From: Magnetococcales bacterium
GTDB lineage: Bacteria > Pseudomonadota > Magnetococcia > Magnetococcales > UBA8363
NCBI GenBank assembly: GCA_015232865.1
Contig: JADFYU010000013.1
Location: forward strand, 1-60,039
Length of the DNA: 60,039 nucleotides
Direction: 5' to 3'
Numbering within the stretch: the first letter of the stretch is position 1; each line of letters starts with the position of its first letter. Made by a program: the position numbers and the translations under genes. Positions 1-8,291 of the stretch are shown here, piece after piece. The notes under the pieces are model-generated. The model was not told the origin of the DNA. It worked only from the letters and a program-made list of their open reading frames with translations, and did no database searches.

Positions 1-122
1 ATACCAAATGGCAATGCCCTGTGGATAAAAAAGCCCTTGCCTGTTAAAAAGTAGTTTGACAGCCAAGACAGTTGCTGCACCCTGACTGGCGTGATTTTGT
101 GAAAAAGAGAAAAAAGGACAGC
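1..122. other. Left window edge downstream of grpE
   Basis: No gene is supported in the first 122 bases. The following gene, probably dnaK or a neighbour, is outside the window. Confidence 0.3.
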
Positions 123-764
123 CTACCCCTTGGCCACACCGACCATTGCCGGTCGCAACAAGCGCCCATTCAAGGTGTATCCGGTTTGCATCTCTTGAAC
201 GACCTGTCCCGACTCGGCATCCGGCGCATCAATCTGGACGACCGCTTGATGGAAGTTGGGATCAAAAGGTTCGTTCAATGCCACAATTTTGGCCAATCCA
301 TGCTTTTCAAAAGCCCGGTTCAGCTCTTTCTGAACCATTTCAACCCCCTCCATGAGTGAACGGATGGCCGCATCCTCTTGATCCGCCAAGGCATCCACCG
401 CACGACTCATATTGTCGGATACCGAAAGAAGGTCTCGTGCAAACCCCTCGATGGCAAAAGATCGAGCTTGTTGAATATCACGTGCCGTGCGTTTACGAAG
501 GTTTTGCATATCGGCGACCGAGCGCAGATAATCATTGCGGTTGGCTTCCGCCTTTTCCTTCATTTTTTCATATTGCTCTTCCAATGAAGGCTCCCCAGGA
601 TTCCGTTCGGTCTCCATCGGCTCGCCCGACTCAACTCCATCTTCCGTAATTTCCCCTTCTAAAACAGGCCCAGAATCCTCTATTTCCGATGCAGACTCTT
701 CGGACATCTCCACTTCAGAGTCAGGATTCGAATCTACCGTAAGTTTCTCATTTTCTTTGCTCAT
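123..764 (-). CDS. grpE: Nucleotide exchange factor GrpE
   Basis: Co-chaperone that releases ADP from DnaK in the cytoplasmic Hsp70 cycle. The protein has an acidic, low-complexity N-terminus (about residues 1-50), then a long helical segment beginning EEQYEKMKEKAEANRNDYLR and the GrpE beta-domain ending in YTLNGRLLRPAMVGVAKG, the family C-terminal signature. The frame extends upstream to 833, but the ATG at 764 follows a GGAG about 10 bases upstream and gives 213 residues, a normal GrpE length, so I use it. A good sigma70-type promoter lies at 844-872; I see no sigma32 or CIRCE element. dnaK and hrcA, the usual neighbours, are not in the window; the left edge cuts off what follows. Confidence 0.95.
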   Translation of the reverse strand: MSKENEKLTVDSNPDSEVEMSEESASEIEDSGPVLEGEITEDGVESGEPMETERNPGEPSLEEQYEKMKEKAEANRNDYLRSVADMQNLRKRTARDIQQARSFAIEGFARDLLSVSDNMSRAVDALADQEDAAIRSLMEGVEMVQKELNRAFEKHGLAKIVALNEPFDPNFHQAVVQIDAPDAESGQVVQEMQTGYTLNGRLLRPAMVGVAKG

Positions 765-1112
765 CATACCGGTCAAACTCCAGACTATTATTTTAGATTC
801 AACACACCAGGAGGAAGATGTGTTAGGTTTCATTAGTGTGCGAAAGATAACAACGACCTATCAAACTGTCAACGCACCGGACGATTAAAACCGACCCGGT
901 TGCCGATTTATGGCTGCTTGAATCCATTACAAATGGATTTTTCAAGCACCGCAACGTTCAAAAGCTCTATGAGGCAAACTTTCAACCGGATGTGAACTCA
1001 CGACATATTGTTTTTTTTCGTGCAACCTAGATATAGAACACAAAATGAATTCTGCAACCGTTGTCTTGCGATTTTTTTATAAGCACTCATAATTTTAAAA
1101 GGATATCGGATC
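765..1112. other. Intergenic region grpE-msrA
   Basis: Divergent intergenic stretch of about 350 bases. It holds the grpE promoter on the minus strand and, just before msrA, AAGGA at about 1099-1103. I see no other gene or RNA in it. Confidence 0.5.
844..872 (-). promoter_or_regulatory. Putative sigma70 promoter of grpE
   Basis: On the minus strand TTGACA (872-867) is followed after 17 bases by TATCTT (849-844). The predicted transcription start is about 75 bases before the grpE ATG. Both boxes are close to consensus and the spacing is ideal. Confidence 0.6.
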
Positions 1113-1904
1113 ATGAAATTAAAAATCACAACCTTTAATCTGGAAACGGGGGGTGGCGGCACGCATTTGGCACAACCCATTGATTCACCTTGCAAAACAG
1201 AAGAAGATCTGATCAGCAACACGGTGACGGCGTTTTCTTCCGATTCACCAGACAAACCAATGTCTTGCACCAGCCACACACGTTCAACTGCCAAATTGAG
1301 GTTAAAGGCCGCCATTTTACTGTTTTTGTTTGTCGTATTGACCGGCGCATCCGTTGACACCGAGGCCTCCCCCACTCAATCCAAGACGGCTACCTTTGCC
1401 GGCGGCTGTTTCTGGTGTGTCGAGCATCTCTTCGATGAAGTTGAAGGCGTAATTTCAACCGTTTCCGGCTATACCGATGGTGAGGTCGAAAACCCCACTT
1501 ATTCCAATGTTTCTGCCGGCCACACCGGCCACACCGAAGCGGTGCAGGTGGTGTTTGATCCCACTCAAGTCAGCTACGATCAACTCTTGACTCTTTTCTG
1601 GCGCAATATCGACCCAACAACACCCAATCAACAGTTTTGCGACCATGGCAGCCAATACCGCTCCGCCATTTTTTTTCACTCTGACGAGCAAAAAAAACAG
1701 GCTCTCGACTCTTTGAACGCCCTACAAAACAACAAACCGTTTACAGCAGATATCGTCACGGAAATCAAGCCCAATAAACCGTTTTTCCCCGCAGAAGAGT
1801 ACCATCAGGATTATCATCACAAAAATCCGATTCGATATCGTTTCTACCGTCATAGTTGCGGGCGGGATCAGCGACTAAAAGAACTCTGGGGGGCAGGCAA
1901 ATAG
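1113..1904 (+). CDS. msrA: Peptide methionine sulfoxide reductase MsrA, exported form
   Basis: Reduces the S-epimer of methionine sulfoxide in proteins, using a catalytic cysteine in the GCFWC motif (about residue 96). The MsrA domain runs from about residue 88 to 250 and includes the conserved GYTDGEVENPTY, GHTEAVQV and EEYHQDY segments. A hydrophobic stretch (LKAAILLFLFVVLTGASV, about residues 64-82) before the domain looks like a signal peptide, so the enzyme probably works in the periplasm. The 60 residues before it are unusual and are encoded by a copy of the dispersed repeat (1140-1301). The ATG at 1113 has AAGGA about 10 bases upstream. An in-frame ATG at 1260 and a TTG at 1296 would give a more classical signal peptide but lack a clear Shine-Dalgarno. 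Confidence 0.9.
   Translation: MKLKITTFNLETGGGGTHLAQPIDSPCKTEEDLISNTVTAFSSDSPDKPMSCTSHTRSTAKLRLKAAILLFLFVVLTGASVDTEASPTQSKTATFAGGCFWCVEHLFDEVEGVISTVSGYTDGEVENPTYSNVSAGHTGHTEAVQVVFDPTQVSYDQLLTLFWRNIDPTTPNQQFCDHGSQYRSAIFFHSDEQKKQALDSLNALQNNKPFTADIVTEIKPNKPFFPAEEYHQDYHHKNPIRYRFYRHSCGRDQRLKELWGAGK
1140..1301 (-). repeat. Dispersed TIR element, diverged copy inside msrA
   Basis: The segment matches the reverse complement of the 34464-34566 element. GGCACGCATTTGGCACAACC and a GATTCACC block are present, followed by GACAAACCAATGTCTTGCAC, CAGCCACACACGTTCAACTG and the terminal CCAAATTGAGG. About 48 extra bases interrupt it between two copies of GATTCACC (about 1180 and 1242). The whole copy is translated in the msrA frame. 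Confidence 0.7.
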
Positions 1905-1917
1905 AGTATGAAGAACG

Positions 1918-1960
1918 CCAAGGGCCGGCAGAGGGGGGGGGGAGAGTTGCCAGCCCTTGG
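1918..1960 (+). repeat. G-rich imperfect palindrome, copy 1
   Basis: CCAAGGGC (1918-1925) pairs with GCCCTTGG (1953-1960) around a run of ten G (1933-1942). The unit begins 14 bases after the msrA stop codon and recurs at 2051-2093. It has no T tract, so it is not a standard terminator. Confidence 0.7.
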
Positions 1961-2050
1961 CGAGAAGCCACTAAACAACGCGGCTTGCACACGATTAAGC
2001 TCCTTTACAACAGGTACGCTCAATTTTACTGCCGTTACTAAAAAGCTAAA

Positions 2051-2093
2051 CCAAGGGCCGGCAGAGGGGGGGGGAGAGTTGCCGACCCCTGGG
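2051..2093 (+). repeat. G-rich imperfect palindrome, copy 2
   Basis: Second copy of the 1918-1960 unit. The first 15 bases (CCAAGGGCCGGCAGA) are identical, then a run of nine G, GAGAGTTGCC and the closing arm GACCCCTGGG. The copies start 133 bases apart and differ mainly in G-run length and the closing arm. Confidence 0.7.
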
Positions 2094-2676
2094 TAAGGTC
2101 ACAAGAAACTTGTGACCAAACAATCAGCCTGGAAGAAACAAATTTCCAAGCCCTCTATATCAATTCATTCACAAAGAAGAGGACGAATCGCAGACTACCT
2201 CGGAACAGCGAAACCTGTGAAACCATGAGCGATACGTTGTCATCTCAATACCGCCCTCACCTCAACTGTCAGGGAGTATGTCACACCTTTATTCCGTTTG
2301 TCACGGACTTGTGACGAAAAAATCAACTTTTTATTGCTTTGCAATATCATACATTTAAAAAAATAACTTTTTAGTGTTTTATTTCATAAACTTAGCAAAA
2401 AACCTCCCCTGGCAATCTTTCCTGAAAAATTCATTTTTTGATCCGATTTCCACCTTGCGTGACACATTGTAACAGATCACAAAACATATCCAACTCATTT
2501 AATACGGTTTTTTTGTTTTCCCACTGCAAACACTGCCATTGTTAACATTATATTTACTTCTTTATTGACAGGTAGAGTCCCAGCCAGAGTATTTACATTG
2601 ATTCGGCAAATCACTTTTCATTGTGCCAAGGAGATCCAACGGTTTTATCAGGGAGGAGGCAGAACATCTGCCGAAT

Positions 2677-3135
2677 TCAGGAAAATCGTGTCAGCGGATG
2701 ATGGGAATCAGCGGTTTTAATTTTCTCACGGAAAAACTTTGCGTACTCTTGATCCTCTTTTTGGATATGCTCAACCAGCCATTTTTCAACCAAAAACGTC
2801 TTCAGCTCTACGGCTGTTGTTCCATCATAATGATTTTGCAATAGTTTTGTCTTAGCAGACAAAACGTCATACATCAACCGCAAATGGACCTCTTTATGTT
2901 GGTTAAGATTCGGGTAGCCGTTCATCTCCAGGAAGTGCTCCTCCCTTTTAAGATGAGATCCTGTATATTTCATAAGTTTATTGATGGCCGACCGAAGCTC
3001 AAGGGTGCCCGCTTTGCCGACGTGCAAGGCGATTATTTTATTGATGATCGCAACAAGTCCTTTATGGTCATCATCTAACTCTGGAACACCCACGTTCCAA
3101 GACTCATTCCACTCAATATAGTTAAAGCTATACAT
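2677..3135 (-). CDS. Bacteriohemerythrin
   Basis: Single-domain hemerythrin of 152 residues that binds oxygen at a non-haem di-iron site. The ligand pattern is complete: His24 in DDDHKGL, His61 and Glu65 in SHLKREE, His80 and His84 in NQHKEVH, and the late His/Asp pair in VEHIQKED. No signal or membrane segment is present, so it is cytoplasmic. The ATG at 3135 follows GAGGGAATTG, better than the TTG one codon earlier. A second hemerythrin gene lies 67 bases upstream on the same strand, so the two are probably co-transcribed. Family roles include oxygen sensing, storage or delivery to oxygen-using enzymes in microaerophiles; which applies here cannot be told. Confidence 0.92.
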   Translation of the reverse strand: MYSFNYIEWNESWNVGVPELDDDHKGLVAIINKIIALHVGKAGTLELRSAINKLMKYTGSHLKREEHFLEMNGYPNLNQHKEVHLRLMYDVLSAKTKLLQNHYDGTTAVELKTFLVEKWLVEHIQKEDQEYAKFFREKIKTADSHHPLTRFS

Positions 3136-3154
3136 CAATTCCCTCTAAGCTCTT

Positions 3155-3170
3155 TCGATTAAAATCGATA
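3155..3170. repeat. Short palindrome between the hemerythrin genes
   Basis: TCGATTAAAATCGA is a perfect palindrome with a two-base centre, upstream of the 2677-3135 gene. It could be an operator or a chance AT-rich dyad. Confidence 0.3.
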
Positions 3171-3202
3171 ATCGTAAATTCAGCAACAGCAAACAGATCA
3201 AT

Positions 3203-3652
3203 CTATTTTTCAAGCTTGCTTAAATCCAACAATCCTTTGTATTCCATATCGACATTACTGGTATGTTTAAATATCCATTCAATTAAGAAACCATTTAATT
3301 CATGGACATATTTAAGATCATGAGATTGGCTGATTTTGTCCTTTATCGCTATGAAATCAGAAAGAAAGTGATCGTGGCTGAGCTTATGCGCCGCAAATCC
3401 GGCAAAGTTGCTGGCTTTCATGAGAGTCTCTTCGGCTCTCAGGTGCGTATGCGCATATTCCTCAAGAAAAGCGATGGACTGTTCAATCTGACTCCAATCT
3501 TCCGGTCGCTCACCCCGTTCAGAAATTTCTTGTAGAAACGACTGCAGCAAGAAAAAATTATACAGCAACTCGCAATGTTCCGCGTTGAACTGGTCAATCC
3601 CCACATCGCAAAGCGCCTCTCGCGCCTCTTGTCGCAAATCTCTCTGATCCAT
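3203..3652 (-). CDS. Hemerythrin-like protein
   Basis: Second hemerythrin, 149 residues and clearly diverged from its neighbour. The five-histidine pattern is kept: FNAEHCELL, HTHLRAEET, AAHKLSHDHF and FKHTSNVDMEY, the last supplying His and Asp. The start is the ATG at 3652, seven bases after GAGGAG; the longer frame to 3676 begins at a GTG without a ribosome binding site. It is the first gene of a likely two-gene unit with the 2677-3135 hemerythrin. Both domains retain iron ligands, so both probably bind oxygen or a related diatomic ligand. Confidence 0.85.
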   Translation of the reverse strand: MDQRDLRQEAREALCDVGIDQFNAEHCELLYNFFLLQSFLQEISERGERPEDWSQIEQSIAFLEEYAHTHLRAEETLMKASNFAGFAAHKLSHDHFLSDFIAIKDKISQSHDLKYVHELNGFLIEWIFKHTSNVDMEYKGLLDLSKLEK

Positions 3653-3730
3653 TACCCGCTCCTCAAGTCCAGTCACGTCAACTTCGACTAGGTAACATAA
3701 TTTTCATCCCAAACCAACCCTATAACAACA

Positions 3731-3769
3731 GAGTCAGACACAATTAAGCTGCATGACGGTGTCTGACTC
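3731..3769. repeat. REP-like hairpin (GTGTCTGACTC type)
   Basis: GAGTCAGACAC (3731-3741) and GTGTCTGACTC (3759-3769) form a perfect 11-bp inverted repeat with a 17-base loop. Palindromes with this GTGTCTGAC core are widespread in proteobacteria and are often associated with REP-associated tyrosine transposases; that link is from general knowledge and no transposase gene is nearby. Confidence 0.65.
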
Positions 3770-3821
3770 CTTCCAATCCGACAATCCTGAAGTCTCGCTA
3801 TTGGCCCACCTGCCGCTCCAT

Positions 3822-3881
3822 CCTGGATTCGGCAGTTATTCGCAGACAATCGGCATAAGCCCATGATGTGCTGGCAAACCA
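3822..3881 (+). repeat. Dispersed TIR element, left-half remnant
   Basis: CCTGGATTCGGCAGTTATTC followed by GCAGACAATCGGCATAAGCC aligns with the left half of the 51419-51522 copy, ending at GGCAAACC. The right inverted repeat is missing. Confidence 0.55.
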
Positions 3882-3906
3882 AAAAAATCGCTCTCCACCA
3901 ATAGCG

Positions 3907-4755
3907 TCAGATTATTTTGTTGGTTTTTTTTGCTTTGACGAAAAGGTGCAGTGCCCCATGCTCCCGCCAAAATTGAAACATCTTAAAACGCTCAGCCAGT
4001 TTTTCCGAAGGACGCGGCTCCCGAAATCCGCTGACCTGAAACCCGGCCTCCAGCAGTTGGTGCATATAGATCGTCAAAGAACGCGGAAAACGGGGCAGGT
4101 TGAAAAGCGCCGGCGCCCCACCCTGTTTGTGAGGCATCTGAAGCCTTTGAACAAACGGCTCCCGCAAGAAATAACTATTGACGGCAAGACGGTTCTGTTT
4201 GTTGTTGTCGTCAGATAAAACTTGAAATTGCTTGGTCAGAAAGCACGGATGAGGGATGGCAAAAGAGAAGCTTCCACCCGGTTTTATAATCCGATAAGCC
4301 TCTTTGACCGCTCCTTGAAAATTTGGCGACTCCAGGTAGGCCGAAAAGGAGTGAACGGCGTCAAAGGATTGATCATCAAACTGATCCATATTGGTAAAGG
4401 AGCCTTGAACATACTCAATTCTCAACGGTTTTTTGGCTTCCCTCTTTTTGGCTTCGGCCAGCATGCCGGAAGAGATGTCCAACCCGGTGACCGTAGCCCC
4501 CCGATTGGCCAGACTACGGGAAACCCGCCCCTCTCCACAGCCGGCATCCAGAACTTTCATCCCTTTGGGATCGTCGATAAAGGCCATATAGTTGGGGATG
4601 GCAAACACATCGTTGATCAGATCCAACCCCTCTTCGATGCTTTTCGCCCACAACGGAGCGTTCTTATCCCAAACCTCAGCCGTTTTTTTTAATATGATTT
4701 TCTCTGCGTCTGCTCGATCGTTTTTCTTATTCATGATACTTTCAGATGCTCCCAT
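3907..4755 (-). CDS. Class I SAM-dependent methyltransferase
   Basis: Rossmann-fold methyltransferase with motif I VLDAGCGEGRVSRSLA, the acidic end of strand 2 (VTGLDIS), a motif II region around FDAVHSFSAYLES and the post-motif IIKPGGSFSFAIPHPCF. This resembles the UbiE/COQ5-like Methyltransf_11 group; the substrate cannot be read from the sequence. The frame is open to 4959, but the first 68 residues do not look like part of the family. I use the ATG at 4755; an ATG at 4734 is also possible. The gene stands alone, with a short non-coding gap to comM downstream of it. Confidence 0.8.
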   Translation of the reverse strand: MGASESIMNKKNDRADAEKIILKKTAEVWDKNAPLWAKSIEEGLDLINDVFAIPNYMAFIDDPKGMKVLDAGCGEGRVSRSLANRGATVTGLDISSGMLAEAKKREAKKPLRIEYVQGSFTNMDQFDDQSFDAVHSFSAYLESPNFQGAVKEAYRIIKPGGSFSFAIPHPCFLTKQFQVLSDDNNKQNRLAVNSYFLREPFVQRLQMPHKQGGAPALFNLPRFPRSLTIYMHQLLEAGFQVSGFREPRPSEKLAERFKMFQFWREHGALHLFVKAKKTNKII

Positions 4756-5031
4756 CAATATTCCATTTTTTATAAGTCGGTCCGCTCGCCCAAATCGGTC
4801 AGGAGCCGAAGCCGACCACAAAAACCAAACCACACCAGCCCTATTCCAAAACATCTGGCTTGCAAACAACGAAACCCGCCCAAAAAGTGGGCCTGTCATG
4901 GCCACCTTGTTGGCTCCAGAAATCTTAACTGTTTTGTTTGGTAAATTAAGAGATTGCACTATTCAACAATGAGAAAACCGGATGGTTAAAATAGACAATC
5001 GTTCAAAAATTGTCAAATACTCTATCCACGC

Positions 5032-6564
5032 TCAATCGGTGGCCGTAGAGGCTCCACCGACTCGATACTGAATCGCCTCTGCCAGGTGTTCGATACGGAT
5101 TGAGGGAGATTCATCCAAATCAGCCACCGTCCGCGCAACCCGTCGGAGACGGTTGTGGGTTCGAGCGGAAAAAGCCAATTTGCGACCGGCCTGAAGCAGC
5201 AAGGATTGACAGTCAGAGTCCAACGGAGCATGCCGTTCCAGCTCTTTTCCATCCAACTCACAGTTTAGAACAGCGGAGCCGTTGCGGGAAAATTGCCGCA
5301 CACGAGCCGCCACGACACGTTTTCGAACCGTCAGAGAATCCTCTCCCGTTGGTAATTTAACCAAAGTTTCCGGCGGAACCGGTGGCACTTCGACATGCAG
5401 GTCGATGCGATCCATCAGAGGACCGGAAAGGCGCGACCGATACTGTTCGATACGAACCTGGCTACAGCGGCACGATCGATAGGGGCTGCCCAGATGTCCG
5501 CACGGACAGGGATTGAAAGCAGCAACCAACTGGAAATTGGCTGGAAAACGAGCGGATCGAGCAGCACGGGAGATATTCACCTCCCCGGCCTCCATCGGCT
5601 CTCGCAGCACCTCCAATGCCCCACGGCCAAACTCAGGAATTTCATCCAAAAAGAGCACGCCTCGATGAGCCAGGCTGACCTCGCCCGGTTTGGGTATTCC
5701 CCCTCCACCGACCAAGGCCACCTGCGAAGATGTGTGATGGGGCGAACGAAACGGGCGAACACCGATAACCGGCCGGCCGCCATGGAGCAGTCCGGCAACA
5801 GAATGGATGGCAGTCACCTCCAACGCCTCATTCAAGGACATTTCCGGCAACAGACCAGGCAGACATCTGGCCAACAGGGTTTTTCCCGACCCTGGCGGGC
5901 CACTCATGATTAAATTGTGCCCACCCGCTGCGGCAACCTCCAGAGATTGTTTGGCATGCTCCTGGCCCTTGACATCGGCCAGATCCCGCATCATTCGTTG
6001 TTCTTCCCCCACCCACACCTGAAAATCAGTCGGTGCTTCCGGGACCAACAACTGCTCACCCAACAGATGGCGCACCAGCTCCAAAAGATTTGTTGGGGCA
6101 ATTACCGTTAGGTCCGGCGTCAGCGCAGCCTCCTGGCCGTTCTCTTTGGGCACGATCAACTCAGAAAAACGCTCTTGTCCGGCATAGAGAGCTGCGGGCA
6201 AGGCACCCGTTACCGGCCGAAGCCGACCATCCAGAGACAACTCGCCCAGGACAACCCGGCTATCAAGCAGAGATTGTGGAATTTTCTCCATGGCCACCAG
6301 CAAGCCCAAGGCCATCGGCAAATCATAGCCGGACCCGACCTTGGGCAGGTGGGCAGGAGCCAGATTGATGGTGATTCGTCGCGTCGGCAGTTTGTAGCCG
6401 GAGTTGGATAGAGCCGATCGAATTCGATCCTTGGCCTCTCGGACCGTCGCCTCCGGCAACCCAACGATGTTGAGTGCCGGCAGTCCTCGACTCAGATCAA
6501 CCTCAACCTCTACCGGAACAGCCTTGACCCCTTCCAAGGCAATGGTATTGATGCGTGCCAACAT
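5032..6564 (-). CDS. comM: YifB/ComM family Mg-chelatase-like AAA+ ATPase
   Basis: Hexameric helicase-type ATPase; in naturally competent bacteria ComM drives branch migration during integration of transforming DNA. The 510-residue protein begins with the ChlI-like N-domain (LARINTIALEGVKAVPVEVEV), then the AAA+ core with Walker A GPPGSGKT at about residue 220 and Walker B VLFLDEIPEF at about 305. A zinc-binding cysteine cluster (FNPCPCGHLG ... CRCS) and the Mg_chelatase C-terminal domain follow, giving full family length. GAGGAG lies 13 bases before the ATG. The gene is common outside competent species, so competence is not implied. It lies 45 bases downstream of the aldehyde dehydrogenase gene on the same strand and may be co-transcribed. 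Confidence 0.93.
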   Translation of the reverse strand: MLARINTIALEGVKAVPVEVEVDLSRGLPALNIVGLPEATVREAKDRIRSALSNSGYKLPTRRITINLAPAHLPKVGSGYDLPMALGLLVAMEKIPQSLLDSRVVLGELSLDGRLRPVTGALPAALYAGQERFSELIVPKENGQEAALTPDLTVIAPTNLLELVRHLLGEQLLVPEAPTDFQVWVGEEQRMMRDLADVKGQEHAKQSLEVAAAGGHNLIMSGPPGSGKTLLARCLPGLLPEMSLNEALEVTAIHSVAGLLHGGRPVIGVRPFRSPHHTSSQVALVGGGGIPKPGEVSLAHRGVLFLDEIPEFGRGALEVLREPMEAGEVNISRAARSARFPANFQLVAAFNPCPCGHLGSPYRSCRCSQVRIEQYRSRLSGPLMDRIDLHVEVPPVPPETLVKLPTGEDSLTVRKRVVAARVRQFSRNGSAVLNCELDGKELERHAPLDSDCQSLLLQAGRKLAFSARTHNRLRRVARTVADLDESPSIRIEHLAEAIQYRVGGASTATD

Positions 6565-6609
6565 GGTATGGGGAAGCTCCTCAGGCCAATTGAAATAAGA
6601 GAGCTTCGG

Positions 6610-8040
6610 TCAGGAGGTGGAATAAACCAACACCCGTTTTTCCACCATGTCATCCATGGCATAGCGGATGCCCTCGCGACCCAGACCGGAATCCTTCACA
6701 CCGCCATAGGGCATGCTGTCAACCCGGAAAGAGGGCACGTCGTTATGAATGACTCCGCCCACCTCCAAAAGATCCAAGCCTCGCATCACCGTAGAAAAAT
6801 CGTTGGTAAACAAACCACATTGCAAACCAAATTTGGAACTATTCACCCGCTCAAAAGCCTCTTCCATACTATCAACCGCCGTCAGGGTGACCACCGGCCC
6901 GAACGCCTCCTCGGTCGAGATTCTAGCCCGATCGTCCACCTCCTCCAGAATGGTAGCCGCCAGACTGTTGCCCTGACCCACCTCGGCAACGGTATTTCCA
7001 GTCACCAGTTCAGCCCCCTGAACCAACGCCTCCTGAATCCATTCCAGAAGCCGATCCCGATTGTTTCGGTCGATAATCGGCCCCAAGGTGGTTTTTTCAT
7101 CCAAGGGGTTGCCGGACACCAGCGCCTCCGCCGCCTTTTTGAAGCGGGCTCTAAACTCTCCGACAATCTCCTGGTGAAGAAAAATTCTCTGTACGGAAAT
7201 ACAGACCTGACCACATTGATAGAAGGCTCCAAGCACTGAACGGGAGATGACCCAATCCCAATCTCGAACGTCCCGATCAATGATCAAGCCGGCATTTCCG
7301 CCCAACTCCAACACCACTTTTTTACGCCCGGCATCCCGTTTCATCTGCCAACCCACCTCAGGTGAGCCGGTAAAACTGAGCAGGTTGATTCGGTCATCCT
7401 CCACCAACATTTGACCGGCGGCCCGATCACAGGGTAAAACCGAAAAAGCCTCTTTCGGCCAACCGGAGTCATGAACGATTTCAGCCAACATCAGGGCAGT
7501 CAAGGGAGTTTTTGAGGCCGGTTTCAAGACAACCGGACAACCGACGGCCAGGGCTGGAGCAATTTTGTGTATGGCCAGATTCAGGGGGAAATTGAACGGG
7601 GCAATAGCAGAGACCACACCCACCGGATATTTTCGAATCAAGGCCCGACGGCCTGCCCCCATGGGATTGACCCCCAAATCATAGGCCTCCCCCTGTATTC
7701 TCGTTGCCTCACCGACGGCGATATCAAAGGTTGCCACAGCACGCGCCAGCTCCAGCCGGGATTCAACCAGGGTTTTTCCATTTTCCTGACTCAGAACCCT
7801 GGAAAACTCTTCGGAACGAGCAGCAAGGCCATCGCGGATAAAAGCCAGGGCATTGGCTCTCTGGTAGGGTTCTAAGCGTTGGGTCTCTTTCAGAGAGGCC
7901 ACTGCGGCGTCCAAAGCCCGGTCAATTTCATGGGGACCACACTGAGCCACACTATCGACCAGATCTCCATCATAGGGATTGATGACATTGAGCGTTTTTC
8001 CGGTGGTGATCCACTCTCCGGCAAGATAGGCTTCTTTCAT
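6610..8040 (-). CDS. NAD(P)-dependent aldehyde dehydrogenase
   Basis: Member of the aldehyde dehydrogenase superfamily, 476 residues, oxidising an aldehyde to the acid. Visible signatures are PFNFPLNLAIHKIAPALAVG, the cofactor segment FTGSPEVGWQ, the catalytic glutamate in VLELGGNAG and the catalytic cysteine in YQCGQVCISVQR, then EEAFGPVVTL and SMPYGGVKDSGLGREG. The sequence resembles lactaldehyde or non-phosphorylating glyceraldehyde-3-phosphate dehydrogenases more than betaine-aldehyde enzymes, but the substrate is uncertain. AGAGG six bases before the ATG supports the start. Its upstream region holds a full copy of the dispersed TIR element. Confidence 0.9.
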   Translation of the reverse strand: MKEAYLAGEWITTGKTLNVINPYDGDLVDSVAQCGPHEIDRALDAAVASLKETQRLEPYQRANALAFIRDGLAARSEEFSRVLSQENGKTLVESRLELARAVATFDIAVGEATRIQGEAYDLGVNPMGAGRRALIRKYPVGVVSAIAPFNFPLNLAIHKIAPALAVGCPVVLKPASKTPLTALMLAEIVHDSGWPKEAFSVLPCDRAAGQMLVEDDRINLLSFTGSPEVGWQMKRDAGRKKVVLELGGNAGLIIDRDVRDWDWVISRSVLGAFYQCGQVCISVQRIFLHQEIVGEFRARFKKAAEALVSGNPLDEKTTLGPIIDRNNRDRLLEWIQEALVQGAELVTGNTVAEVGQGNSLAATILEEVDDRARISTEEAFGPVVTLTAVDSMEEAFERVNSSKFGLQCGLFTNDFSTVMRGLDLLEVGGVIHNDVPSFRVDSMPYGGVKDSGLGREGIRYAMDDMVEKRVLVYSTS

Positions 8041-8092
8041 GTTGACCTCTTAATAAAAAAATGGTCTGATCCAACCCAAAAAAGGTCATTAT

Positions 8093-8205
8093 CCTAGATT
8101 CGGCAGTTGGAAGTTCGTAAGTGTTGCAACATATTGGTTTTTCTAGTTCACCAGGTGCATCAAGTTGGCTGTGCCAATTGCGTGCTTACAACTGCTGTAT
8201 CTAGG
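8093..8205 (+). repeat. Dispersed TIR element, near full-length copy
   Basis: A 113-bp element. The left end CCTAGATTCGGCAGTTG and right end CAACTGCTGTATCTAGG are inverted repeats that extend outward as ATTAT/ATAAT (8088-8210), pairing 20 of 22 positions. The interior carries ATATTGGTTTTTCTAGTTCACC, equivalent to the ATATTGGTTTGCCTGGTAAATC core of the 34464 copy. It lies between ubiK and the aldehyde dehydrogenase gene. Confidence 0.85.
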
Positions 8206-8291
8206 ATAATGTCTACCTATTTTGTTACAGATTACCTGATCATCACAACCATTCCGGGTCTACTGCTTCGGGATGGAACGATTCTTCTCAA

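Larger units (their letters stand above)
1905..2676. other. Long intergenic region with G-rich palindromes
   Basis: About 770 bases between the convergent msrA and hemerythrin genes. The left part holds the two G-rich palindromes. The rest (2100-2676) is AT-rich and contains short repeats of the type CTTGTGAC / GTCACA around 2100-2120 and 2280-2315. No frame in it resembles a protein I know, and I see no RNA gene. Confidence 0.4.

Noticed and set aside
723..735. Possible tRNA T-loop sequence GGATTCGAATC
   Set aside because: It lies inside the grpE coding frame and no cloverleaf can be drawn around it.
998..1375. Open frame of 125 residues on the minus strand opposite msrA
   Set aside because: It overlaps the msrA signal region and the repeat copy antisense, has no family resemblance and no ribosome binding site.
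7002..7280. Long frame opposite or within the aldehyde dehydrogenase
   Set aside because: It is a shadow of the real gene in another frame, with a composition rich in Arg and Trp typical of such shadows.
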